DNA from: Dasypus novemcinctus
Lineage: Eukaryota; Chordata; Mammalia; Cingulata; Dasypodidae
Direction of reading: 5' to 3'
DNA: 64,000 nucleotides
Assembly (NCBI RefSeq): GCF_030445035.2
Contig: NC_080682.1
Span: forward strand, 34,144,770 to 34,208,769
The notes beneath the pieces are model-generated. The model ran no database searches, was not told the origin of the DNA, and worked only from the letters and a program-made list of their open reading frames with translations. Both the position numbers and the translations under genes were made by a program. This document shows, piece by piece, positions 23,881-34,730 of the stretch; position 1 is the first letter of the stretch; the number at the start of each line of letters is the position of its first letter.

Positions 23881-25400
23881 AAGGCCACCATTAGGGGCTT
23901 GAAGGATACAGATGTGGTAAGTCCATCACATTCCTCTTCAACCTTCCTATGGGCCTGTGTAGAAAACAGAAAGATCTTTGAGGATGACAGTATATTATCA
24001 TGAAGTAAACCAGGAAGTTACTGTAATTACAGATGGTGTTTCAATTATAGTATCATTGCTTTCACAAATTAACACATCCCTGCCTACTTGGTATGCAGCT
24101 ATTGATTTGGCAAACAATTTTTTTCAATATTTGTTAGTTTGCTTTCATCTTGGAAGTTCAGCAAAACACCTTCACTGTCCTTCTTCAGGAGTATAGCAAA
24201 TACTCAGCCCTGTGACTTAATCTCATCTGGAGATTCCTTGATAGAATTACCCTTTCACAAGACATCCAACTGTTCTATTATATTAATAACACTATGCAGC
24301 TTGGAACTAGCAGGCAAGAGTAGCAACTACTTTTGACTTATTGTTTAGACATTTGCATGTTAGAATATAGGTAATATATCTGAAAATAATTCCAGGGCTT
24401 TCCAACTCATTGTAATGTCTAGGCATCTAGTGAAGAGGACAATGTCTAGATATCCTTTTAAAGTAAAAGATAAGCTGTTGTTTCTGGCCATTCATAGAAT
24501 CAAAAAAGAAACAGAATGCCTAGTTGGCCTATGACGATTTTGGAGGCATCATAATTTTCATTTGGGTTTACTATTCTGGCCCACTTATGCAATAACCCAA
24601 AACTGCTGGTTTTGAAAGGCAACAGGAACATGAGCAGGTCTTGCTGCAGGTCCAAACTGCCTTGCACGCTGTTCTGTCAATTAGACCACAAAATGATCCA
24701 GCCTATACAATGGTGTTTCAAGTATTCATGACAAACGCACATGCTGTTTGGGGCCTTTGTCGGGTGTCTATATGAAAAACACAGATACATGAGATATTGG
24801 CACAGTATTCTTGATCTCCTCTGCAGATAACAACTGTTTTTCATTGTTGTTTGTTTTTTTCAGCAAAAGAGCTTTTGGCTAGCTACTGGGCCTTAGGAGA
24901 GACTAATGCTTAATTATCCATAAATCACCTAATTTTAATGAGACCTGAGATACTTTCTAGCAAAAGGGTGTTGTCTGATCATAAAAGTCATTATGTTGGG
25001 AGTGCACTGCAGCACTCCATCATCAAATGGACATATTTTATAAGAAATCAGGTTCTAGCAAGCCCTGAGGCAAAAGTAAGTTGCCTGAAGTAGTGGCCAA
25101 ACACCCACAGCCCCTACTACTCCCACATTACCTTCTTTCTACCATAGCATAGCTATGACTTTTTGGGGAGTTACTTACAAGAAGAGAAAACTTGAGCCTT
25201 GCTTACAGAGGGTTTTGTATGATATATAGACCCCACCCAAAAGTGGACAGCTGCAGAACTACACCTCTTTTCTGGCACATACCTGAAGGACAGTGGGCAA
25301 GGAATATCCTACCAATAGGCAGAAACTTGAGCAGAGTACCTGATTGTCCAGTTTGCTTGGAAGGAGAAATGGCCAAAGTTGCATTTGTTTAAAGATTCAT
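23840..25400 (+). mobile_element. Decayed endogenous retrovirus pol relic
   Basis: A colinear series of retroviral polymerase-like pieces in different frames. At 24,086-24,127 TWYAAIDLANNFFQ resembles the reverse transcriptase region just before the active site. At 24,614-24,676 there is an open acidic helical stretch (FERQQEHEQV...) like the connection domain. At 24,863-24,895 AKELLASYWAL resembles the start of the RNase H region. At about 25,006-25,044 LQHSIIKWTYFIR follows in order. Many stops and indels separate them, and the catalytic YxDD box is not recognisable. No flanking LTR is identified, so the class (I or III) is uncertain. Confidence 0.7.
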
Positions 25401-26130
25401 GGTGTATTCAATTGTTTTGGATGGTTTTGGCTAGTTGGAGAGTTTTGTGGATAGACCTTTCTGAATGGGTGAAAACCTGAAGATATTTGAGAGCAAATAT
25501 TAATTTTTAAAAATAAATTTATTTGTTGGTAAAAGTTCAGTTATGCAAGATATTTTATGAGAAAAATTGAAATATTTAAAGGACATTTTAATATAGTTGT
25601 TTATATATTTAATTAGATTCCCTGACTTCTTTCATTATATCTAATTGGTCATTTACATATATTGCTCTTTTAAAAGGGAGTAAACTTTAGACAGAATGGT
25701 TAAATCACACATAGCTTTTAATCATACAGCTGGGCCCTAAACATATACTTTCAGATTCCAAATATTATTTAATTTATCTCTGACCATTGTGGATGCAAGT
25801 ACTTCATTGATCTGATGGCAAGATATAGTATCAATACTGTTATTTATCTTGTGAGTACATATCTCATATATAGGATAATAGATTGATTACATCATATTCA
25901 CCAACTTTGTATTTTTTCTTTCAATTCTTCTTTTTATCACATCTACAAAAAAACTTTTGTCCTAACTGTCATTCAGTTAATATTTATGTAAAACCTTCCC
26001 TTCATGGCATTTTTAAAATATACAAGAAAAACCATGAAGTGTTCCCAGTGAACTAGTACATTTAATTAAATGAACATTTTAAAAATATTTTATAATGTTA
26101 TACTCAAATAAATTCTGGCTATTTAGAATA
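25401..26130. other. AT-rich intergenic DNA, nothing recognised
   Basis: No coding or repeat landmark identified. Confidence 0.5.
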
Positions 26131-26135
26131 GGTGA

Positions 26136-26720
26136 TGTAGCAGTTTGGCATTATTTATGAATTCCAAAAATAGATATTGGATTATATTTGTAAACTATTC
26201 TCCTCTGGGCATACTAGATTATACTGGAGTCAGAGTTTTCACTATTACTTGATTAAATAATGGTTGGGGCTTGAATTTGACCATGTCAGTAGGATGTTGA
26301 ATGGGGGTAGGAATTCACAGAGAAACCACACCATAGAGAAGGGAAGTTGGAGATTTTTGAGCTGGAGCCCTGGAAGTAAGCATACAGAGGAGGAGAGCAG
26401 CTAAGACCTGAGAGAATTAAGCCCTGGGGAAGAGAGACAGAGCGGATCACGTGAGGGTCTACACCTGGCCTTGTGGAGAGAGCAGGGCAACTGAGCCCAG
26501 AGAGAAACAAACTCAGGAAGAGAGGAACCCAGGAAGCCTGAACTCTTTGTAGCCATCAGAAGCCATCTTCTTCCAATACATGGCAACAGAATTTGGTGAG
26601 GGAAGTAACTTATGCTTTATGGCCTAGTAACTTTAAGATTTTACTCCAAATAAATACCCTTTATAAAAGCCAACAGATTTATGGTATTTTGCATCAGTAC
26701 CCATTTAGCTAACTAATATA
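26136..26720 (+). mobile_element. MaLR-like LTR, family A copy A1
   Basis: A 585-bp solo LTR starting TGTAGCAGTTTGGCATTATT and ending GCTAACTAATATA, in the style of MaLR LTRs, which end GACTAATACA. The poly-A signal AATAAA lies near 26,650 (CCAAATAAATACCC). Five-bp flanks GGTGA (26,131-26,135) and GGTGG (26,721-26,725) match at 4 of 5 bases, as expected of ERVL/MaLR integration. Non-coding. Confidence 0.85.
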
Positions 26721-26725
26721 GGTGG

Positions 26726-27170
26726 TTGGTGGGTTATAATTTGTTTAATCTTATTTTTTTTATTTCCAATACATAGACATCAAACAAAAATTTGCCCTTA
26801 GACCTCACCTGAGCATTTCTCTTTTCTCTGCCTTTATTCATTTTTCCACTAATTCTGTGAAAATGTTTTTGCCTTATATTGGCAATTTTTCTAAGTAATC
26901 CTCAACTTATCTTTCCCAGAACAATGTTGGAATGGGGCTTCTTCTCTAATTCCTGTGTTCCAGACGGCTTTTTCTTTTACTGATAGGAACCATATCAGTA
27001 TTGTGAAATTTGAGCTTGACATAACTTAAAAATTTAAGTATTTTAGAGAACACTATTTGGAAAAAAAAAATATGTGACTTCGAGACTGATTCAAAATTCC
27101 TATGGCTTGCATGTGAAAATCCCTGCTCCTCATTCCTTTAAAAAGCAGTAATATATCCATAACATGTTAT
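26726..27170. other. Intergenic, nothing recognised
   Basis: AT-rich spacer between an LTR and an inverted L1. Confidence 0.5.
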
Positions 27171-27174
27171 ATTT

Positions 27175-28150
27175 TGAAGAAACAGCATTAGGTTTTGTTG
27201 ACCTTCTCTATTTTTAAAGTTCTATTTTGTTTATCTCTGCTCTAATCATTTTATTTCCTTACTTCTTGTCATTCTGGATTTCATTTGCTCTTCTTTTTCT
27301 AGTTCTTCTAGTTTTCAGTTAAGTCTCTGATTTGAGAATTTCCTTCTTTTTAAATGTAAACACCTAGAGCTATATATTTCCTTCCCAACACTGCCTTCAC
27401 TGCATCCCATGAGATTTGTTATGCTATATTTTCACATTAATTTGCCTCAAAATATTTCCTAATTTTGCTCCTGATTTTCTCTTTAACCCATTGGTTGTTT
27501 TAAATGTATGTAGTTTAATTTCCACATATTTGTGAATTTTCCATTTCCTCCTCTTTTATTGTTTTCTAAATCCTTTCTTTAGTGGTTGAAGTATATATAT
27601 TAAATGATATCAATACTTTTAAATTTATTGAAACTTCTTTTGTGACTCAACTTACGGTTTATCCTGGAGAATGATCCAAGTGCACTTTTGAAGAATGTGT
27701 CTTCTGTTTTTCTGGGATGAGGGGTTCTATATATGTCCGTTAAGTCTAGTTGGTTTAGAGTAAAATGATTTTACTTTCTTGTTAATTTTTGGACTAGACT
27801 ATCCATTATTGGGAATGGTGTATTCAGTCTCCTACTATTAATGTGGAGCATTCAATTTCTTCCACCCCATTGTCAATATTTACTTCATATATTTTGGGTC
27901 TCTGCTGTCAGGTACATATATGTATTTATAACTGTTACATCTTCCCATTGAATTGTTTCTTACATCAGTATATAATGGCCATCTTTGTCCCTTGTGAATG
28001 TTTTTGACATAAAGTCTATTTTTTCTATTAGCTCTTTTCGGTTCTTATTTGCATAATATATATATTTTCCATCCTTTCACTTTCAGCATAACAGTATTGT
28101 TGAATTTAAAGTGAGTCTCTCTTGCAGACAGCATATAGTTGGGTCATTTT
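27175..28150 (-). mobile_element. L1 ORF2 fragment, 3' portion of a 5'-inverted L1
   Basis: Antisense L1 ORF2: plus-strand landmarks GTTGACCTTCTCTATTTTTA, CCCATGAGATTTGTTATGCT, CCATTGGTTGTTTTAAATGT, GTTCTATATATGTCCGTTAA and TTGCAGACAGCATATAGTTG in antisense order. Its L1 5' edge (minus strand ATGACCCAACTATATGCTGT) continues, in L1 coordinates, from the right end of the sense piece at 28,160-28,560. Confidence 0.85.
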
Positions 28151-28159
28151 TTTTTTTTT

Positions 28160-28560
28160 TTGATAGCAGAGTACAGTGCAATACATATTAAAAAACTCCT
28201 TTATTAAAAGAAAACAGAGTTCCAGTTTCCAGACCAATATGTAGACAAAATGCATACCATTGAAGTTAACTTGGTATCAAACCAGATACGATTATTATAT
28301 ATTTAGGATGTTAAACTTTAATCTAATGGTAATCACAAATAATATATGAAAAGTTTATCTAGATAGAAAATGAGACAATACAGTACAACCCAAAAATGAG
28401 GTAAATATAAAGGTAATTAAAGAAAGAATTGAGGGAGCAAAATGGTATAAGAGTCACAAAGTCTCAAAAGCAGAATTACAAAAGAAAGTGTTATATAATC
28501 AGTAGCAATGTCAAAGGATAATGGAGTTAAATCTCCAGTCTAAAAGGAGAGACTGGCAGA
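28160..28560 (+). mobile_element. Inverted 5' segment of the same L1
   Basis: Sense L1 ORF2 5' region: AATGGTATAAGAGTCACAAA, then the end TCTAAAAGGAGAGACTGGCAG near 28,540-28,558. In L1 this block directly precedes the block that begins the antisense piece at 28,150. Opposite orientation plus adjacency in L1 coordinates is the hallmark of twin-priming inversion. A T15 run lies at the junction (28,149-28,163). Confidence 0.7.
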
Positions 28561-29330
28561 ATGCACAAATTATTTTCTATACCCTTCAGTCCTTCTACCC
28601 AATGGCCTATGACCACTATGCAGCTACCTTCAAACCTCTTCACTATCTAGTTATTGTTTCCACAAGGCTGGGTCCTCTGTATTTAGATTTACTGAATCTT
28701 TATTGAAGGCTCTTTGCATGAACAGTTTGCAGTTTTGCAACTCCAAATTAATCTATCACTTTTTCTGTAATTTTATTCCAATTTTAGCACTGTCCTGCAG
28801 TGTCCTTCACTGAAATTTGTGACACTGAAATCGTGATATTCATTCCTGCTAGTGTAAACGTAATAATGGCTCTTATCACAGTCTTTGTGTCTTATGCATC
28901 CATTTTGTCTAATATTCTCAAAATGAATTTCACTTCAGGAAAGGGCAAAGCCTTCTCTACTGCCTCCCACCACCTGGGAGACAACATTACTTACCGCACT
29001 GCAATTTTTACTGATTTAAAACCAAAGAATTGTGGGAGGAGTTGGGGGGTGGAGGGTGGGGTATGTGGGAACCTCTTATATATTTAAATGCAACATATTT
29101 TGTGATTTATGTATCATTAAAAAAGAATTTAATAAATATAGATAAATGAATGTCTAAAGAAATAAATAATAAAACTAAAGAAGTCCTACTCCTTGAGAAG
29201 GGATCAACAGGCTTCTGTGTTTTATGCTATGATGACTCCCATCCTAAATCCACTCATTTACAGTTTAAGAAACAAAGTAAAAAATGTTCTTATTAGAGTC
29301 ATACAGAAGAGAGAGGGCTCCAAGTAATTG
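28560..29330 (+). pseudogene. Olfactory receptor pseudogene, TM3 to C terminus, split by a retroposon
   Basis: Relic of a class II olfactory receptor. It begins at TM3 with MAYDHYAATFKPLHYLVIV (28,602-28,658), the conserved [15 protein letters not shown] site with R changed to H. TM4 is poor. Then come SLQFCNSKLIYHFFCN and ILALSCS (extracellular loop 2), a frameshift, then EIVIFIPASVNVIMALITVF and SYASILSNILKM (TM5), GKGKAFSTASHHLGDNI (TM6) and TDLKPKN. A 141-bp family C insert (29,030-29,170) follows. Coding then resumes with [22 protein letters not shown] (TM7), numbered through a frame change, ending near 29,330. The N-terminal half is absent because the L1 at 27.2-28.6 kb abuts it. Family 5/8/9-like wording; exact subfamily unknown. 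Confidence 0.92.
29030..29170 (+). mobile_element. Family C retroposon 3' end inserted in the OR pseudogene
   Basis: 141 bp carrying the family C 3' end (GTGGGAGGAGTTGG, GTATGTGGGAACCTCTTATA, TTGTGATTTATGTATCATTA, A-rich end). It is flanked by a 12-bp target duplication, AAAACCAAAGAA (29,018-29,029) and AAAACTAAAGAA (29,171-29,182), with one mismatch. The duplicated bases are receptor codons (LKPKN), so the insertion point is exact. Confidence 0.9.
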
Positions 29331-29389
29331 AAATAAAGATGACGTTGAATATTCAAATTCATCTTTTCTTTTTTTTTCATATTTGGATT

Positions 29390-30105
29390 TTTACATGCCC
29401 CAAGGAGATAAAACACTCTCCTCTGGGAGAGAAGAGCAACAAGATGATTTTTCCCCATATTACACAAGTAAATTTTCTTCTAACAATAGATGATAACAAT
29501 TTTTATGTGAGTGTGCTTAGACCTTGGTAAAAAAAAAAAAAAGGACTTTCAGTGGAAAATCATCTGCCATAGGGTTGGAAAATAAATCTAATCATACTCT
29601 AAACTTAGCTTTGGTTAATAACTTATAATTCTAAAATCTAGTTTCCTCTTCCTGGAAATAAAAATTTAATTCTCTCAAAATTCCCATAAACATATAGGTA
29701 AAGAAATAATGTAAAAGGATAACCTATGATAGATTTCATAACATAATGAGTGAAATTACTATGGTTCTATTTAAATTGTCAAGTGATATATTTCTAAGAG
29801 GTATGATAGATAATTTAAGCTCAATGAAAATTTTAAAGAGTAGATAAGGTATGAATATTATAAACTATGTATAGAAAACATAACAGTAGTGGTGGTGCAG
29901 TATGTGATGTGATAAAATATTAGAACACTAGACTTATATTGACTAATAGAATGGTTCTATTTTATTTTACTAGTTTTTATGTTAATAAACAGCTATCAGA
30001 AAAAATTTTGAAAATTTTATGGATGTTGAACCCCTTACCCAGAAATTCTACCTTCAACATGTAATTCTGGCTAAGAAATCTGAATTAAAATGAAGAAATA
30101 TATAA

Positions 30106-30140
<35 letters not shown>

Positions 30141-30194
30141 TATGATGTTCTATGCACCACAAAAGGGAAATATATATATTTATTTATTTATTAA
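29390..30194 (+). repeat. OR downstream flank, direct duplicate of 22,735-23,564
   Basis: See 22,735-23,564 for paired blocks. It includes an A14 run (29,528-29,542). The duplication runs into L1 sequence on both sides. Confidence 0.7.
30099..30145 (+). repeat. (TA)n(CA)n microsatellite
   Basis: TATATATATATATATA followed by CACACACACACACACA. Compound dinucleotide repeat. Confidence 0.95.
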
Positions 30195-30485
30195 ATGCAA
30201 TTCAAAATTAGTCTATAGTCTCTATGCAAACTTAATTAAGTTGTAGGAAGCATTTTGGCAGAAATTAAAGTGATTCTATAATTTAGATGAAAAACATAAC
30301 AGCTAAGGTAGTCAGAAAAAAATGAGAAAAGAATAAAGTTAAGGGACTCATATAAACTAGATTCACGACTTGTCATCAAGTTATAATCAACAGAATGTGG
30401 CAAAGGTAAAAAGATAAATACCTAGATCAAGGAAACCAAATAAAGAGTTCAAAAACAGATTCCCATACATGTGGTCAATTGAACC
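30195..30485 (+). mobile_element. L1 ORF2 fragment
   Basis: Sense L1: CTATGCAAACTTAATTAAGTT, TTTTGGCAGAAATTAAAG, GTTCAAAAACAGATTCCCATAC and ATGTGGTCAATTGAACC. Same L1 segment as 23,565-23,880. Confidence 0.7.
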
Positions 30486-30509
30486 AAAAAAAATTTGTAA
30501 GTTACCATT

Positions 30510-30983
30510 TGTGGCAGTTTGATATTATTTATCAATTCCAGAAATAGTCATAAATTATCTTTGTAAACTGTTCTATTTGCTCTGGGCATAATACCCTTTG
30601 ATTGATTTAAATTAAAAGGCTTTATATCTCTTGATTAAATCAAGAAATAGGGCTTTGATTTATCCACATTTTAGGGTGTACAAGGTTGAGTTCCCATTCT
30701 TCTTAGGCTACACATGTCAGGCTATAGCTGAGATACAAAAGCTGTACCCACTCTAAGAAGCCTTAAGAGGAAAGAGGAAGGCTGTACCTTTGCGGACTTC
30801 ACCTGCCATCTTGCTTCAACAAGTGGCAATAGACTTTGGTTGAAGAAATAACTCTTATGATACCTTGAGTTGGACTATTTAGGGCTTTGTAACTATAAGC
30901 TTCTACCCCAATTAAATACCCTTTATAAAAGCAAACAGATTTCCTGTACTTTGCATCAGCATCCCTTTAGGTTGACTAATACA
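30510..30983 (+). mobile_element. MaLR-like LTR, family A copy A2
   Basis: 474 bp from TGTGGCAGTTTGATATTATT to GGTTGACTAATACA. AATTAAATACCC stands where other copies have AAATAAATACCC, so the poly-A signal is mutated. Flanks CCATT (30,505-30,509) and CGATT (30,984-30,988) match at 4 of 5 bases. It has internal deletions relative to the 585-599-bp copies. Confidence 0.85.
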
Positions 30984-31637
30984 CGATTCACATCCTTACA
31001 AGAATAAAGGTAAAGATACTAAAATGAAGAGCACCTCCTAAATTGTCTTCATCAGGGAAATAAGGTCACAGGGACAACCAGCACCCCAACACTGGAGACA
31101 CAGACAGATATTGAAATCAGAGCTTATCAGGAACAGAAACTCCTCTAGAGCCAGCATCTAGTAGGAATACTGAAGGAGTATTAATGTGTTCTCTACATAC
31201 AACCTGAATAGTTGATCTGACTAATTATTAAAGATTGTGAGGAGATTAAATTGATAGACAAAAATACAAGAAGATCCAACTGGAGATCCATGACCCCTGA
31301 CTTTCATGAGTTGTACCTGTAGTAATCCAAACAACTTCTCAGTGTAAAAATCACAGAAAAATTGCCTTTCTTAAATATTTAGCATTATGGTGTAATTTAA
31401 TGCATAAATAGTTACTCATTTGATTACTTTGGAAGTCTAAGTTCTTGACAATCCATATATTTTTCTGCAATAATTGAGTATATTTTATTTATTTATTTAA
31501 TTATTTTATTTATTTATTTTCCAGTGAAGGAAAGGATAATGACCTTCAGTTCATTTATGTATTTATGAATGGAAAATATTTATAATTCAAATTCATTCAT
31601 TGAGAAAACTTAAGATGCAAATTTCAAAAGTACTGAT
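30984..31637. other. Intergenic, mostly unassigned
   Basis: The stretch 31,370-31,470 resembles 51,185-51,290 (CTTTGGAAGTCTAAGTTCTTGACAA beside CTTTTGGAAGTCTAGTTTCTTGACA). A (TTTA)n-like run lies at 31,478-31,520. No gene. Confidence 0.4.
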
Positions 31638-32770
31638 GACCCTTTTTATTTGCTTTATTTTGTTTCACATGGAGACCTCAGAGACACATTTAGTTTAGAG
31701 AGACAAATATGTATACTCCAGGTAAAAGAGTACACAAATTGAAAGCACCTTGGATTTTTAAAGCATATTTCAATACGTAAAAGTGGATGCTTTTAAAAAA
31801 ATAGTATCATTTGAGACTGAAAGAATCTAAACAGAAAACCTGACTAGCACCAACATATAAATTGTCTGATTGTATTATTCATCTGACATTTTTAGTAACC
31901 ACGTTGCAGTGAAAAATATAATGGGACAATCTGAATCATGATTTGTTAACTATATATATACCCCTTTTTCCCAGAATATTTAAGCTGGTCATTAAGCAAA
32001 CAATAAGTAAGTTATATATAATCACAATCACTTCTGGACAGCTTCACATATAAATTGATGTTTGGCAATACACAAACTGCCTCAAAGATTTGTGCTTATG
32101 TATAGACATTCAAAGATACCAATAAAACAACATGTTCTGAAAATATGGGCACATTTTAGAGCATATTAAGACAATTCTGTTAGCCATAATAGTCACCCAG
32201 TAAGACTGAGTAACAATAATTTACTTAAAGAGCAAAAAGGGTTTAATCAGTATAGTGCATGATTTTTTCAACATGGTTCCCAGGGAATAGACCAGTCACT
32301 TCATTTCAGACTTCTTTATACAAGTTGTCATCATTCTTATTTATTATGTAAATGATTGCACACTCCATTTGATAGTTTATCTTATCATCCTTGTCTTTTG
32401 AATTATCATATACTGCAACAACTTTCTCAATATAATTCTTAGGGTTCTAGGCAGGATACCCATCTGTATATGGATCAGTATACTGAACTACTGCAGCCTT
32501 CTCAACTTCATCATCCACTGGAGGTGGTGTTGGTAGAGGTGGGGAGTCAACAAATATGGGAATGTTGTCTGTTGGAGGAGGTGAGAGTAGAGTTGGACTA
32601 TCAGGAACTGGTCCAATAAGTCGGTAGTGAGGTGTAGGCACAGAAATGGGAGTGCAAAAACTGCTGCTTCCACTGTTGTTTTGACTTCCAGTACCTTCAC
32701 TACCTCTGCTATGCATCTTTGGTCTCTGATTTAAAGAAGCGGCCTGCTGGACTATAATGACTTCCAAAAC
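31638..32770 (-). pseudogene. ABI1 (pseudogene): Processed pseudogene of ABI1 (Abl interactor 1)
   Basis: A 5'-truncated retrocopy of the mRNA for ABI1, an adaptor of the WAVE actin-regulatory complex. On the minus strand the readable part starts at 32,760 with LGSHYSP, then ASLNQRPKMHS, GSQNNSGSSSFCTPISVPTP, then directly GPVPDSPTLLSPPPTDNIPIF, a proline-rich part, and KAAVVQYTDPYTDGYPA. After a stop the C-terminal SH3 domain follows: [45 protein letters not shown] and a stop near 32,257. The remaining ~600 bp read as 3' UTR up to an AATAAA near 31,660. Introns are absent. Near-identical 10-bp repeats AAGTACTGAT (31,628-31,637) and AAGTACTTAT (32,771-32,780) look like the target duplication. 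ABI2 is the alternative parent; the wording favours ABI1. Confidence 0.88.
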
Positions 32771-34309
32771 AAGTACTTATAAATTTAACCAGATTGAAAT
32801 AATAGAGTGAATCTTCTCTGACAACACTGGAATGATGAAAGAAGTCAATAACTAAGAGATAAATGGAAGCTTCACTAATATGTATAAATTTAAAAATACA
32901 CTAGATACAGTGGTTCAAAGAAGAAATTACAAAGGCAATTAGGAAAAATGTTGAGACAAATGAAGAAAAACAAAACACCAAAACGTATAGGATGTAATAA
33001 AGACAGTTGTGAGAGAAAATTCTTACAAAATAAAAGAAGATCTCAAATAGACCTAACCTCTCAACTTGAGGTACTAGAAATATTAATAGAAGAGCAAAAT
33101 AAATTGAAAGTGAGTAGTAGGAAGGAAATAATATAAATTATAGTGGAGATAAATAAAATAGGGAATAAAAACTCAATAGAAGGCTGAACAAAACCAAAAT
33201 TTGCTTCCTTATAAATATCAATAAAATTATCAAAACTTTAGATACACTGACAAAGAAAAAATGAAAAAGGATACAAATAGCTACAATCAAAAATGAAACT
33301 AATGTCATTAACATCAACCCCACAAAATTAAAAGTGTTGTAAGAGAATACTATAAATAATAGTACCTCTAAAATGAGATAAGCTAGATGAATACACAAAG
33401 TATTAAAAAGACACAAGCTAGGTACATTAACTGAAGAACTAGAAATCCCAATATAACAATAACAATGAGAGACATCAAACCAGTAAATAAAAACCTTTCA
33501 ACAAAGAAAATAACAGGACTGAATTGGTTAACTGTTAAATTACATCAAATATTGCAAAATACCAGTCCTTTTCAAATTACTCCAAAAAAATGGAATCAGT
33601 GTGAACACTTCCTAATTCATTATATGAGGTAAGCATCACTCTAATACCAAAGCCAGATAGAGATATCACAATATAATTGTGGACCAATAGTCATTATTTG
33701 AAGAAATGCAAAAATCATCAACAAAATACTAGGAATGTAATCCACCAGCACTTTTATGATCAAATGGAATTATCCCAGGGAGGTAATGGTGGTTGCCTGA
33801 GAAACATAAAATGTTCTAATAAAATAAACCACATTAACACAACAAAGTGAAAAAAAATTCCAAATGATGAAGAAGAGTTATTTTGGTAAAACAGAAATAT
33901 TTACTAAGGAACAGTCAGAAAACTAGAATACTATGAAATTAACGTACTATAATAGAGGTCATAAATGAAAATCTCACAGCTAACACTAAATTCGATGGTA
34001 ATAAATCTTTCCCCTTGATCAGGGACAAGAATAGGAAGTCCACTCTCATGAATATTATTCAAAATTTTTTGGAAGTTCTAATCAGAATTATTAGGCAATT
34101 GAACAATAAAAAAACATCCAAATTGGAAAAGAAGAAAGAATAATTTCCCTATTTGCAGATGGCATGAACTGATAGAAATTCTGAAAAAAAAAACAAAAAA
34201 CAAAAAAAGAGCTACTAGACTAATTCAGCAAAGTGGCAGAGTACAAGATCAACAAGAAATATTAATGGTGTTTCTGTACATGCATAATGAACAATATTAA
34301 GAAGAAGTC
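32771..34309 (+). mobile_element. L1 ORF2 relic, 5' part, upstream of an inserted SINE
   Basis: Sense L1 ORF2: GATTGAAATAATAGAGTGAA, TTCTCTGACAACACTGGAAT, GGTTCAAAGAAGAAATTACA, CCCAATATAACAATAACAATG, CCAAAGCCAGATAGAGATAT and TTGCAGATGGCATGAACTGA, in order. Frames are broken throughout. It abuts the ABI1 pseudogene head to head. Confidence 0.88.
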
Positions 34310-34722
34310 GGGAAATGGACTTGACCCAGTGGTTAGTGCGTCCGTCTACCACACGGGAGGTCCGCGGTTCAAACCCTGGGCCTTGACCCGTGTGGAGCTG
34401 GCCCATGCGCAGTGCTGATGCGCACAAGGAGTGCCGTGCCACGCGGGGGTGTCCCTCGTGTTGGGGAGCCCCACGCGCAAGGAGTGTGCACCATGAGGAG
34501 AGCCACCCAGCGTAAGGGAGGGTGCAACCTGCCCAGGAATGGCACCACACATATGGAGAGCTGACACAACAAGATGACGCAACAAAAAGAGACACAGATT
34601 CCTGTGACGCTGACAACAACAGAAGCGGACAAAGAAGAAGACACAGCAAATAGACAAAGAGAACAGACAACTGGGCTGAGGGGTGGGGGAAGGGAAGAGA
34701 AATAAATAAATCTTTAAAAAAA
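34310..34722 (+). mobile_element. DAS-type armadillo SINE, copy 2
   Basis: Full-length plus-strand copy starting GGGAAATGGACTTGACCCAG. Polymerase III A-box-like TGACCCAGTGG at 34,322-34,332 and B box GGTTCAAACCC at 34,366-34,376. The tRNA-derived head is followed by a GC-rich body and ends in AAATAAATAAATCTTTAAAA. Flanks AAGAAGTC (34,302-34,309) and AAGAAATC (34,723-34,730) form an 8-bp duplication with one mismatch. Inserted into an L1. Confidence 0.95.
34322..34376 (+). promoter_or_regulatory. Internal RNA polymerase III promoter of the SINE (A and B boxes)
   Basis: A box TGACCCAGTGG and B box GGTTCAAACCC, spaced as in tRNA genes. The B box fits the GGTTCRANNCC consensus, so this copy may keep an intact internal promoter. 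Confidence 0.75.
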
Positions 34723-34730
34723 AAGAAATC

